Shown in pieces: positions 42,400 to 50,627 of a stretch of DNA of 64,000 bases. The stretch is from contig NZ_CP075715.1 in NCBI RefSeq assembly GCF_024584805.1, forward strand, positions 620,001 through 684,000, written 5' to 3'. Positions within the stretch are counted from its first letter, which is position 1. Each line of letters begins with the position of its first letter. This DNA comes from Streptomyces sp. FIT100 (GTDB lineage Bacteria; Actinomycetota; Actinomycetes; Streptomycetales; Streptomycetaceae). The notes beneath the pieces are model-generated. The model worked only from the letters and a program-made list of their open reading frames with translations, did not search any database and was not told the DNA's origin. Both the position numbers and the translations under genes were made by a program.

Positions 42400-43653
42400 T
42401 CAGCCTTCCTCGTCGCGTTCCTCCTCCTCCCCGCGCCGACGGCGCGCTCGCTCGGCGATCCCGCTGGAGAGCTTGCCCTTTACCGAGCTGGCCCGGTCGA
42501 GGGTCTCGTTGCCGAGGCTTCTGGCGGCACCGACGCCCTTCGCTCCTGTCTCAAGCGCCTTGTCCCTCACCTCCGCCGCCGCGGCCACCCATCCCCTCGT
42601 CTCCGACGGCCGGCGACCGGACTCGATCCCGAGCCGCCCCTGGAAGTCGTGGACACCACCCACGACATGGTTGCTCGACTGGACCACAGCCGGAGACTTG
42701 GTCGGGTGCAGCAGCACCTTCGCGTTGGCCGCCCCGGCAGCCCCATTCATTCGGGCCACCAGACGCTCGGTGCTCCGCGAGATGAGATCCAGCCGACTCT
42801 GCCGGGCAATCCGAATCCCGAGGCGGTGCCGGTCCAGCTCCTCCGGAGCCGCGTCCAGCACCCGGTCGAGTTCGAGCACGGCGATCGCGTCCTGCAGCTG
42901 GAAGCAACGAGCCAGAACAGCGAGCCACTCCTGAGCCTTGGACTCGGCTTCTTTGGCCGCCTCGGCGAGATCACCGATCTTGGCCTTGCGCTCCATCTTC
43001 TCCGCGAGTGCGTCGAGTCGACGCAACGCGTACACCTGGGTCGTCGCAATCGTCCCCGGTGTGGCCTGCACCTTCGACCACGTGATCTCGGAAACCCGGC
43101 CCACCTGCTCCCGGATGGTCATGGCCTCCTCGATCACGAGCTCCGCTCCGATCATGTCCGACAACGCGGCGTCCACCTGAGCGCGGAGCACGTCGTCGAC
43201 TTTCTCGTCGATCGTGGCGAGATAATCGGTGATCTCGTCCATGGTCTGCTGCATCGCGAGCTGCGCCATGATCCCCGCAGCATGAGCGAGAACCGCCGGG
43301 TTACCCAGAAGCGATCGGGGCCCGCTCGCGAATTCGACGAAACCCCTGATCTGGCCCTTGGGCCCCTTCACCACACCGGTGCTGAGACCCGTCTTCGAGC
43401 TTTCCCTCAGTCCGTACTTCTTGACCACCTGTGCCGACTCCCGGGTCAGCTTCACCCAGCAAGCCGATTCGGCGGCAATGTCCGAACCTGCCTGCGCGAC
43501 CAGAGCCCCGGTACCGGTGACGGACTTGAGCCGTCGCAATCCAAGGTCCTTCGACGACAGTCCCTCCGAGACAAGGAAGCGTTCGACATCCGTCTCACTC
43601 CCGATGACCGTCAGTCCGTCACCGTCGCTGATCAGCTGAATCTCGTTGTCCAT
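42400..43653 (-). CDS. Unknown helical protein next to the Gabija pair (417 aa)
   Basis: The ATG is at 43653. Residues 1-60 form an alpha/beta start (EIQLISDGDGLTVIGSETDV). A hydrophobic helix follows at about 118-140 (NPAVLAHAAGIMAQLAMQQT), then long charged helices (DEITDYLATIDEKVDDVLRA, RRLDALAEKMERKAKIGDLA) and a basic/acidic C-terminal tail ending RRRRGEEEERDEEG. One hydrophobic helix inside a long helical bundle recalls alpha-pore-forming or membrane-associated effector proteins, but I cannot name a family. It is on the same strand as the defence pair, with a 417-bp gap. Confidence 0.65.
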   Translation of the reverse strand: MDNEIQLISDGDGLTVIGSETDVERFLVSEGLSSKDLGLRRLKSVTGTGALVAQAGSDIAAESACWVKLTRESAQVVKKYGLRESSKTGLSTGVVKGPKGQIRGFVEFASGPRSLLGNPAVLAHAAGIMAQLAMQQTMDEITDYLATIDEKVDDVLRAQVDAALSDMIGAELVIEEAMTIREQVGRVSEITWSKVQATPGTIATTQVYALRRLDALAEKMERKAKIGDLAEAAKEAESKAQEWLAVLARCFQLQDAIAVLELDRVLDAAPEELDRHRLGIRIARQSRLDLISRSTERLVARMNGAAGAANAKVLLHPTKSPAVVQSSNHVVGGVHDFQGRLGIESGRRPSETRGWVAAAAEVRDKALETGAKGVGAARSLGNETLDRASSVKGKLSSGIAERARRRRGEEEERDEEG

Positions 43654-44109
43654 CCGGCTGATTCTTCACCAGTCGCCGGCTCGGCCCGCCCGATTTGCGG
43701 AACTCCCCCATCAGCGTTGCTGTCGACAGCCCGAGAGACACAGACCCGCAGCCCTTCGCCTCCGGCGCGATAGGCCAGTCTCGTGAGCGCGCTCGTCCAC
43801 TGCTCTGCACGCTTGTCCATCGGTTGTCCACCGACTCCACCGAGCGGCGGCCCTCGGGCCGGTCAGAGGGCAGCGAGACCCGTCCACGGAAGGCAATAGG
43901 CCCAGGTCAGCGAGGGTCTAACCTGGACCTTCGTGGAGCGGCCTTCGGGATTCGAACCCGAGACCTACGCATTACGAGGGCCCGCAAGATCATCCCGGCG
44001 CGTGCCGGGCGATGCCGCAGAATCCCAATTCCCCAGGTCAGAGGCCTATGCCCCTGAACCCTCGTGCCGCCCAATCCACCCTGTGCCACCCTGTCCGCTC
44101 ACGCAGCGC
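43654..44109. other. 456-bp gap holding an attachment-site remnant
   Basis: No protein-coding sequence is credible here. The only recognisable object is the tRNA-Thr 3' fragment at 43934-43978. The rest has no visible repeats or promoters. Confidence 0.45.
43934..43978 (-). other. 3' half of a tRNA-Thr(CGU), probable att site remnant
   Basis: Read leftward the sequence gives CTCGTAA (anticodon loop, CGU), then GTAGGTC, a perfect T stem-loop TCGGG-TTCGAAT-CCCGA, the 3' acceptor strand and CCA. Sequence upstream of the anticodon loop does not form a tRNA 5' half. A tyrosine recombinase inserting into a tRNA gene leaves such a 3' copy at the far end of its element. No full tRNA and no tyrosine integrase lie in the window. 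Confidence 0.75.
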
Positions 44110-44877
44110 TCACGCAATGCCGTCGCCGCGGGCAGGTGGGCTCAGCTGCTTTTGGAGCTCCTCGATCCTGTTGCTCGTAGCAGCAGCGCGCTGCTGCTGG
44201 CGCCGGAGCTGCTCCTTCGCCTTGGCCAGCTCGGCAACGACACGTGCCTGCTCCACCTCACTCCGGGCTGCCTCCACGCCATCGGCGGTATATGCGGGTC
44301 CGAGCCGCTTGCTCTCGACAACCCCGCGCCGCGTCCGACACTCGGGACAGTCGACCACTCGCCGGACGTAGGTGTTCTCCCGGTGCTGGATGAAGGTGGT
44401 CACGTGCTCGCAGGTGAGGATCAGCTCCCAGGCGTCCAGGTCCTTCTTGCGTTCCTCGACAGAGGGGAAGGTCTGAAGCAACCGAGTGAGTTTCTCGATC
44501 TGCGCCGGCCCCACCGGTGGTGGCGGACAGCACAGACAGCAGTGCCTCACGCGCGACCCGCCTGTGCCCCAGCGGCCACTCTTACACTCTGGGTGCAGCT
44601 GGCGGAACCGCTCTTCCATGGCCTCGTAGTCGCACTTCTCCTCTTCGGTGAGGTACATGAGCCCCGGCCAGCTCCCCAAGCCGTCATACATGGGTTCGCC
44701 ACATCCCCGACATGGCACCCCGGCCTTGTACTCGTCCCAGGTGAGCCGTGTACCTTCACGCGCCCATGCTTCACGCCGTTCCGTGTCCCGGCGATCCTCC
44801 TCCTCGGCGGCAAGAGCCTCACGGCGCGCTCGCGTAGCTGCACGCTTCGCCTTCTGCTCATCAGTGAGCTTGGCCAT
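44110..44877 (-). CDS. Hypothetical zinc-finger and coiled-coil protein (255 aa)
   Basis: The N-terminus is charged helix (DEQKAKRAATRARREALAAE). A Cys-rich middle follows: VPCRGCGEPMYDG, RHCCLCCPPPP and VVDCPECRTRRG, which could form two zinc sites, with HVTTFIQHRENTY between. The C-terminal 60 residues are a coiled coil (AARSEVEQARVVAELAKAKE). It sits in the integrase-side segment and is transcribed away from the genes at 45 kb. Function unknown. Confidence 0.65.
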   Translation of the reverse strand: MAKLTDEQKAKRAATRARREALAAEEEDRRDTERREAWAREGTRLTWDEYKAGVPCRGCGEPMYDGLGSWPGLMYLTEEEKCDYEAMEERFRQLHPECKSGRWGTGGSRVRHCCLCCPPPPVGPAQIEKLTRLLQTFPSVEERKKDLDAWELILTCEHVTTFIQHRENTYVRRVVDCPECRTRRGVVESKRLGPAYTADGVEAARSEVEQARVVAELAKAKEQLRRQQQRAAATSNRIEELQKQLSPPARGDGIA

Positions 44878-45083
44878 CGATTCCCCTCGGAGGACCAGAC
44901 GCGTACGGGGCCTACAAAGCTAGTGCGCCTGCGCGGCCGACGGGGAAGCTACAGGACCGAAGGCGCAACCCGGGACGCAACGATTGACCCTTCACCCTAA
45001 AGCGTGATCCGACTGCCCATCAGGCCCGTGCTGCGACCTCGCAGAGAACCATCCACCACAGAACATCGGTGAAGGAGGCCCAA

Positions 45084-45347
45084 GTGGACCCCACGGAACG
45101 TTCGCTTCGCAGTCGCCTCGCTGCCCACGTCAGCTGGGCAAACACGGCGGACCGTCCCGCCCGTACCGAAGCGGCACGCAAAGCGAGCGAGTCCCGCTTT
45201 CTGAGCGAGGCTCGGAAACTCCACCCCACGGGTACGTCAAAGCAGATCGAAGACGCCGCCCAGTCGCTGCGCAAGGCGCACTACGCGAGGCTCGCCCTCC
45301 TGTCCGCGCAGGCCAGGCGCGCCAGGAAGGCGACCAGTGGGAAGTGA
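45084..45347 (+). CDS. Hypothetical small basic helical protein (87 aa)
   Basis: The GTG at 45084 follows GAAGGAGG at 6-nt spacing, preferred over an earlier GTG at 45069. The protein is basic and fully helical (LRSRLAAHVSWANTADRPAR, TSKQIEDAAQSLRKAHYARL). Its end overlaps the start of the next gene. Such proteins are common companions of HTH/excisionase-like genes in Streptomyces, but no role is known to me. Confidence 0.65.
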   Translation: MDPTERSLRSRLAAHVSWANTADRPARTEAARKASESRFLSEARKLHPTGTSKQIEDAAQSLRKAHYARLALLSAQARRARKATSGK

Positions 45348-45624
45348 AACGGAAACGGACGTGCCGGAACGCGGCCCGAAGCGGCGCTACACCTATCCCG
45401 AGGCTGCCGAGGTCCTCCGCGTCAAGGAACGGTGGCTCCGCGACAACATCAGGCGCCTGCCTCACTCGAGGAAGGGCGTCACTGTGACCTTCTCTGAGGC
45501 CAATCTGGACGCGATCGACACCATGTTCCACCACCCTGTCGCGCCCGTTACCCCTGCCCACCCATACGGCACCAACCCGCTGGCTGCCATCAAGCCCAGC
45601 GGGCCCCGAAGACGCAAGCTATAG
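45337..45624 (+). CDS. Excisionase-like winged-HTH DNA-binding protein
   Basis: The 95-aa protein has one MerR/Xis-type helix-turn-helix: RRYTYPEAAEVLRVKERWLR followed by DNIRRLPHSRKGVTVTFSE, in which a Tyr/Pro/Glu-Ala turn and the wing residues match the helix-turn-helix 17 family. Such proteins act as excisionases or as repressors in integrative elements. A GTG at 45337 is used; a GTG at 45361 just before PERGPKRRYTY is the alternative. Near the integrase and RDF genes, a role in control of excision is plausible. Confidence 0.65.
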   Translation: MGSETETDVPERGPKRRYTYPEAAEVLRVKERWLRDNIRRLPHSRKGVTVTFSEANLDAIDTMFHHPVAPVTPAHPYGTNPLAAIKPSGPRRRKL

Positions 45625-45733
45625 CTGCGCCTTCGATGCCGACCGTCCACGACTCCATGCGTGCTTCGCCTTCCAGGAGCGACCACCCGTACGAGTCATT
45701 GCACCTAGCTAAATCCCGGGGTGAGCTGTCGCC

Positions 45734-47152
45734 ATGCATCGTTGGTCTCCCCTGAACGAACGACAGCTCGCCTTGCTCGGCCGGCTCGCGAGCAGCAAGG
45801 AGTCCGAGGAGCCCTGGGACCCCGGTGAGTTCCGCACCGCCTACGCGCTGCGCGACCGAGGGCTGGTGACAATCAAGCGCAGCGGGGGCGAGGTGGATGC
45901 CCAGGTCACCGAGGCAGGCACCTTCTACATTCAGCACGGCCACCACCCAGACGACCCCGCGCACGCCGGGGAAAAGAAGACCGCCGGGGAGAAGGCGGCA
46001 AGCGGCACGCGCTCCGCGTCCTACGCCGACAGGCCAGTGGCACTCACCCGTCGGACCAAGGCGAAGGAGCTCGTCGAGCGACTCGTTACGGACAGGCGGG
46101 TCACCTTCACCGAGCCCGACGACGCCACTGTGACGGAGTGGCGACGCGTGATCGACTACGCGAAGCGCCACAGCCTCGTACCTGAGGGCAAACGCATCGA
46201 GAGTCTCCGCATGTGGAATCGCGACCTGCAGATCTCTCTGATCGAGGGTCCACACCCCAACTCGCTGAGGCAGAGGCCGGACGAGGCGCCACCCGTCCAC
46301 GTACCCGCCCAGTTGCGCTCTCCACATCCGGTCGTGGCCGCCATGAGAGACGACGAGGGTCGACTCGTCATGCCTGCCCCGCTCCGCCGCCGATCATTGC
46401 TGCTGCTCCAGGGCCTCGCCGCCGAGGCAGTACGGCGCGGGCACAAGGTGAAAGGGCATGAAGTCCCCTCCCGCCACCGCAGCCATGCGTACACGTACAA
46501 CGGGCGGCACTACCCCTCCAGCTACTCCCGCCGAGAGGGCGAACTGGAACTGGTCGTGGACGGCTTCACCTACACCGTCACGATCCAGCAGGAGTTTCCT
46601 CAGTCCACCGAACCAGAGCGCTCCAAGAGCCTCGTGATCGAACTCGGCTACAGCCAAGCCAGCCGGCAGTCCCGATGGGCCGATCGCAAGCGCTGGGTGC
46701 TGGAGGACGTCCTGGGAGCCGTGCTCCGGGAGGTCGAGACCCGCGCCGTAGAGGATGCGCAGCGCAAGGCAGACGACGAGCGGGCGAAGGCCGAGCGCGA
46801 GGTTCGCTGGCGGGCGGCCATGGAGAAGGCGAAGGACCTGGCCGCCCAGGAGCAATATGCCGAGGTGCTCCGCGCGCAGACCCGCCAGTGGCAGGAAGCG
46901 GCGGACCTGAACGCGTACTGCAACGCACTGGAGCGTCGGCTGGGAGAGGCGGCCGCGGAAGACGAGGCGGTGGTGGCCTCTGCACAAGGGTGGTTGTCCT
47001 GGGCACGCCGATACGTTCAGAGCCTCGACCCACTGACCCACCTACCCGCCATGCCCACCGCTCGCGAACCGAAGCCCGAGGAGCTGGCGCCCTACCTGAA
47101 CGGCTGGAGCCCACATGGCCCCGAAGCGCACCGCGGCTGGGGAGCCCGATGA
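45734..47152 (+). CDS. Large hypothetical protein of the integrase-side segment (472 aa)
   Basis: The ATG at 45734 opens a mostly soluble protein. The first 60 residues look like a winged HTH (NERQLALLGRLASSKESEEP, FRTAYALRDRGLVTIKRSGG). A middle alpha/beta part contains RRRSLLLLQGLAAEAVRRGH and SYSRREGELELVVDGFTYTV. Residues about 330-390 form a strongly charged coiled coil (AQRKADDERAKAEREVRWRA). It may bind DNA through the N-terminus. I have seen relatives in Streptomyces chromosomal islands, but with no known function. Confidence 0.65.
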   Translation: MHRWSPLNERQLALLGRLASSKESEEPWDPGEFRTAYALRDRGLVTIKRSGGEVDAQVTEAGTFYIQHGHHPDDPAHAGEKKTAGEKAASGTRSASYADRPVALTRRTKAKELVERLVTDRRVTFTEPDDATVTEWRRVIDYAKRHSLVPEGKRIESLRMWNRDLQISLIEGPHPNSLRQRPDEAPPVHVPAQLRSPHPVVAAMRDDEGRLVMPAPLRRRSLLLLQGLAAEAVRRGHKVKGHEVPSRHRSHAYTYNGRHYPSSYSRREGELELVVDGFTYTVTIQQEFPQSTEPERSKSLVIELGYSQASRQSRWADRKRWVLEDVLGAVLREVETRAVEDAQRKADDERAKAEREVRWRAAMEKAKDLAAQEQYAEVLRAQTRQWQEAADLNAYCNALERRLGEAAAEDEAVVASAQGWLSWARRYVQSLDPLTHLPAMPTAREPKPEELAPYLNGWSPHGPEAHRGWGAR

Positions 47153-47364
47153 GAAGAAACGGGAACCCCACGCGAGGTGCCCCCACGCGGAGCTAGTGCC
47201 GGCCTCGCGCCTTGAGCGAGACCGGCACAGGCGAGAGATCCCCGCCCCTACGCTTCCGCGATCACTTCCTCGGCTGCCACGTCCGGCTTAACCTCGCCGC
47301 CCAGTGCCTCGGCTTGATCCCGTGCGAGCTGATGGCGAACGCGGCTCTCCCACTTCTCTCTCCA

Positions 47365-48027
47365 TCAAGCGGCCAGGTGTAGACCAGCTTGGGCCACTGA
47401 AAGGCGCCGCACGGTGTGCACCTCCGGATACGAGAACGAGACATCGAGCCCCGACCTGGTCGCCAAGCGTTGCTCTCGAAGAACCAACTCCATCTGCGCC
47501 GGTCCACCAGTTCGCTCCACCTTGTGAGACAACGATTCCAACGATTCGTAGAGCTGCCATGCCGACGATTGAAATGAGAGCTCACCCAGCTCCGGAGCTG
47601 CCGCTAGGCAGAAGACCAGACGAGCATCAGGCCTTGGTCCCGCCCCAGACCGCGCGGCCGCCTTGCGTTCAAAGGGGTCATCGGGGCACCCGCAAGGCTT
47701 GCCCTCGTCCAGCATCGGGGGGAGGAACCTCGAGCCGTCGCAGGCGTGGACAAGACCCCCTTCTTTCTCCAGAGCCAGCCGGTGCCTCACATCGGCCGCA
47801 CTGGCAACAATCACCGCGATGCCTCGTGAGTGGAGCTTCCGGACATGAAGGTCACCTCCGGGAGCTGCACCCACCGCCTCCCCCTGATACAGCTCGGAAA
47901 CGCACTCCGCGACTTCCCTGCTCTCGGTGGTCAAAAGCCAGGACCAAAGCCCTGCCCGTCGCCCGGTCCTCCCCTCGTCCGCCGTGATCTGGCCGACGAG
48001 TTCTTCACGCCCATGCACCTGGGCCAT
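47365..48027 (-). CDS. Gp3-like recombination directionality factor
   Basis: The ATG at 48027 has AGGAG seven bases upstream. The 220-aa protein shows the pattern of actinophage serine-integrase directionality factors: LLTTESREVAECVSELYQGE, VHACDGSRFLPP, DEGKPCGCP, FERKAAARSGAGPRPDARL and FCLAAAPELGELSFQSSAW. These proteins switch the integrase from integration to excision. The integrase gene starts only 140 bp away on the same strand, which supports the call. The usual N-terminal segment seems short. Confidence 0.75.
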   Translation of the reverse strand: MAQVHGREELVGQITADEGRTGRRAGLWSWLLTTESREVAECVSELYQGEAVGAAPGGDLHVRKLHSRGIAVIVASAADVRHRLALEKEGGLVHACDGSRFLPPMLDEGKPCGCPDDPFERKAAARSGAGPRPDARLVFCLAAAPELGELSFQSSAWQLYESLESLSHKVERTGGPAQMELVLREQRLATRSGLDVSFSYPEVHTVRRLSVAQAGLHLAA

Positions 48028-48166
48028 GCCAGCGCTCCTGCCCTCGGGATTTCGAGGATCCCAGGATCCACAGGTACTGGAACTTGGCCGTGCCGTTGTT
48101 CTCGTGTAGGGAGGAGGCCCCACACTCAGCCGTCGAGTCAGATGCGATGTAGCGGCCCGCCAGACT

Positions 48167-49714
48167 TCATGCGACGCCTACTGGATCCCTTTCCGGTCCA
48201 TGCACTACGCCTGCCACCCAACGCACCGGTGCTGCATTCGAGTAGAGAATGACCCGCACACCGAAGTCCATGAGGATCTCCTTACGGGCCTGGACATCCA
48301 ACGCTTTGTCCCAGCGATCCTGCACGGTCTCTCCGGTCGCCCGCCGCACCATGCCCGGCGGGCGTTCCGGCTCCAGTTCAAGTTCCGCCAGCTCATGTCC
48401 CATCGCCGCATACTTCTCCCGGAACCACGCAGCGTCATCTGGCGCGTCATAAAGTCCAGCCTCGCGGTCAGCGCGCAGGCGCTCCCGGCTGGCCCGGAGT
48501 TCGGCCATGCGTTCCGCCACCCCGTTCCCCTCGTCGTAGACCGTCTCGAAGATCATTCCGTCGCCGAACCTCTGCAGGAACCACTCCTCGACGTACGCGT
48601 CCAGCAGCGGCATCCGTACCAGCGGCGCAGGCCGACAGTCCTTCGCGCTCAGCCAACCCTTGTTCCGGGCAGTGCACACGTATCGAGGCGGCTGATCGTG
48701 GGAGGTCTGCGTGTACAGCCGGTTGTGGCACTGGCCGCACTGCGCCAGCTCCGTGAGCATGTAATCCCGGTTTGTACGACGGCCGATCCAGGGCGTCCGC
48801 CGGGAAGCCAGAGCCTCCTTCAATGCCTCGTGAGTCGGGCGGTCCCACAAGCCCTCGCAGAGCCGCACGGGGTTTCCGTCTCGGTCGATCACCGGCTTGC
48901 TCTGGTGCATCAAGTAGCCCAAGGCCGCTTCAGACAAGAGGATGTTCTTCAGACTTGTCGGCCGCCAGGGGCGACCACCTGCTGGCTTGCCGTACATGAT
49001 GGCCAAGTGGTCAGCGGGTGAGGGCTCTCCGCCCCGGTTCAGGCGGGCCGCCTCACTGCTGGGTGTGACCTTCTCGGGATCAGCCAGGATGCGACGGGCG
49101 ACCGTACGGATGACAGCCGAGGCGTGCGGATGCAGGACAACGTGATCGATCTTGCCGCCCATCACGGTCCGCACGTACTGGAATCCGTAGGAAGGCTTCC
49201 CCTTGGGGCGTCCCGCTGCCCGCGTCTTCTCCGTAGCGTTGCGGTTTCGGCGCTGGATGGCCCGCAGTTCCATCTGAGCGCCCCAGGCCTCCATGGTGAA
49301 GCGGTTCTCGTCGACCTGGTCATCCAGGTCCCACGGACCGTCATGGCCGTAGGTGACGAGCAGCTTCCCTTCGTCACGCATCTTGTAGCCGGTGTTCAGG
49401 CAGTCCACGACGTTGCGGCCGAGCCGGTCCACGGCTGCAGCCACCAACCCGTCGTACGGACCCTTTTCATCGCGAAGCCAAGGGCCCAGCTTTGGCCGGG
49501 TCATCGGGTCGGTGGCGCCCGACACCTCCCAGTCGTCGGCCCAGCCAATGATGTGGCCCCCGACGGATGCGGCGACGGTCAGCACGTCCTCTCGTTGCCG
49601 CTCCGGAGACGACGTGGCGAGCTTCATCCGCGACAGCCGTCGCACGCCGAGCAGGCACTTGCCGCACCCGTCGTAGGGGCGTTCGATCATGTTCAGGTCC
49701 GTACCGCGCAAGAC
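48167..49714 (-). CDS. Large serine integrase
   Basis: A TTG at 49714 with CGGAG five bases upstream is taken as start; ATG 49690 and GTG 49759 are alternatives. The 515-aa protein has catalytic Ser27 in GVRRLSRMKLATSSPERQRE, then GLVAAAVDRLGRNVVDCL and the MELRAIQRRNRNATEKTRAA helix. The recombinase domain begins PKGKPSYGF, and a zinc ribbon follows (CGQCHNRLYTQTS...YVC, ARNKGWLSAKDC), with a C-terminal coiled coil. Two extra Cys (YDGCGKC) precede the catalytic Ser. It would insert the element here, beside yjbQ, with the directionality factor encoded next door. Confidence 0.9.
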   Translation of the reverse strand, partial: VLRGTDLNMIERPYDGCGKCLLGVRRLSRMKLATSSPERQREDVLTVAASVGGHIIGWADDWEVSGATDPMTRPKLGPWLRDEKGPYDGLVAAAVDRLGRNVVDCLNTGYKMRDEGKLLVTYGHDGPWDLDDQVDENRFTMEAWGAQMELRAIQRRNRNATEKTRAAGRPKGKPSYGFQYVRTVMGGKIDHVVLHPHASAVIRTVARRILADPEKVTPSSEAARLNRGGEPSPADHLAIMYGKPAGGRPWRPTSLKNILLSEAALGYLMHQSKPVIDRDGNPVRLCEGLWDRPTHEALKEALASRRTPWIGRRTNRDYMLTELAQCGQCHNRLYTQTSHDQPPRYVCTARNKGWLSAKDCRPAPLVRMPLLDAYVEEWFLQRFGDGMIFETVYDEGNGVAERMAELRASRERLRADREAGLYDAPDDAAWFREKYAAMGHELAELELEPERPPGMVRRATGETVQDRWDKALDVQARKEILMDFGVRVILYSNAAPVRWVAGVVHGPERDPVGVA

Positions 49715-49774
49715 TTCTCCGTTTCGAGCACGCAAGGTACGGAGATTTGGCGGCCACACCCAGGATGATCTTGC

Positions 49775-50197
49775 TCAGCCCAGGAAGCTCAGTCGAACCT
49801 GACGGTTGACATTGTCTTTATTGGTGTCCACGAGACAGACCGACTGCCAGGTGCCGAGCTCCAGCCGGCCGCCGATGACGGGCAGGGTGGCGTACGGCGG
49901 CACCAGTGCGGGCAGCACATGGTCGCGCCCGTGGCCGGGGCTGCCGTGCCGGTGCTGGTAGCGGTCGTCGGCGGGGAGCAGGACGTGCAGCGCCGCCAGC
50001 AGGTCGTGGTCGCTGCCGGCGCCGGTCTCGATCAGCGCGATCCCGGCAGTTGCATGAGGCACAAAGACATGGAGGAGACCGTCCCGGCCGGCGGCCGCCT
50101 CCTCGAGGAACTTCTCGCACTCACGCGTCAGATCGGTCACGGCCTCGGCCGTGCCGGTGGCCACGTTCAGGACTCGGGTGGTGAAGGCTTCGGGCAT
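49775..50197 (-). CDS. yjbQ: YjbQ family protein (secondary thiamine-phosphate synthase)
   Basis: The start is the ATG at 50197 (MPEAFTTRVLNV); the frame remains open upstream. The 140-aa protein has the conserved HATAGIALIETGAGS, RDHVLPALVPPYATLPVIGG and ELGTWQSVCLVDTNKDNVNR segments of the UPF0047/YjbQ family. Its function is thought to be a minor thiamine-phosphate synthase activity. The normal ending (NRQVRLSFLG) is present, so insertion of the adjacent element left it intact. Confidence 0.9.
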   Translation of the reverse strand: MPEAFTTRVLNVATGTAEAVTDLTRECEKFLEEAAAGRDGLLHVFVPHATAGIALIETGAGSDHDLLAALHVLLPADDRYQHRHGSPGHGRDHVLPALVPPYATLPVIGGRLELGTWQSVCLVDTNKDNVNRQVRLSFLG

Positions 50198-50323
50198 ACG
50201 TCCATCGTCCCGCCCGTCCGGCGGCTTCGCCCATCCGACGAGATCGCCCACGACGTAAGATCACGCGTCCGGGTGGCGAGACGGCATTGACCGCCGGCCG
50301 GACCGGTCGCTACGTTCTGCGCC

Positions 50324-50407
50324 ATGTTGCGTACAGCCCTGCTCACCACGCGCGGTCACATCGACCTGCTGCGGGTGGCCTCCGCCGCGTGTTGCCGCGG
50401 CTGCTGA
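50324..50407 (+). CDS. Leader peptide with terminal cysteine cluster (27 aa)
   Basis: The short frame reads MLRTALLTTRGHIDLLRVAS, then seven residues ending ...CCRGC and a TGA. Three cysteine codons lie at its end, 220 bp before a sulfonate-uptake operon. Comparable short, Cys-ending ORFs in actinobacteria act as cysteine-responsive attenuators: stalling when cysteinyl-tRNA is scarce lets transcription or translation of the sulfur genes proceed. The composition and place are clear; regulation here is inferred. Confidence 0.75.
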   Translation: MLRTALLTTRGHIDLLRVASAACCRGC

Positions 50408-50627
50408 CGCCTGCTCAGCACAACTGACGCACCCTTAGCGCGACGTCCGGCGCGCGCCCGGGCCGTAACACCCGCACCCGCAGGAGCGGCAACGCCCACG
50501 GGAGCGCACCGGCCCGCTCCGCTTCCCTCTCGCCCCGCCCGAACTCTGCGTACCCGGCCGCGCCGTGCATCCGCAGGGCCTTGGCCGGGGTGCTGAGGCA
50601 CCTCCCTCCCCCCGCTCAGGAGCCTCC

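Larger units (their letters stand above)
1..49770. mobile_element. Integrative conjugative element or composite genomic island (left end outside window)
   Basis: The region carries a VirD4-type coupling protein, a MOBP relaxase with a MobC-like partner, replication genes, an excisionase-like HTH gene, a Gp3-like directionality factor and a large serine integrase. The integrase lies less than 100 bp from yjbQ, which begins the ordinary chromosomal genes, so the right junction is put between about 49,715 and 49,775. The left end, and any VirB4/VirB6 channel genes, would lie before base 1. A tRNA-Thr 3' fragment at 43.93 kb and a read-through junction near 37.96 kb suggest a composite built from more than one element. 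That the whole span moves as one unit is an inference. Confidence 0.75.
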
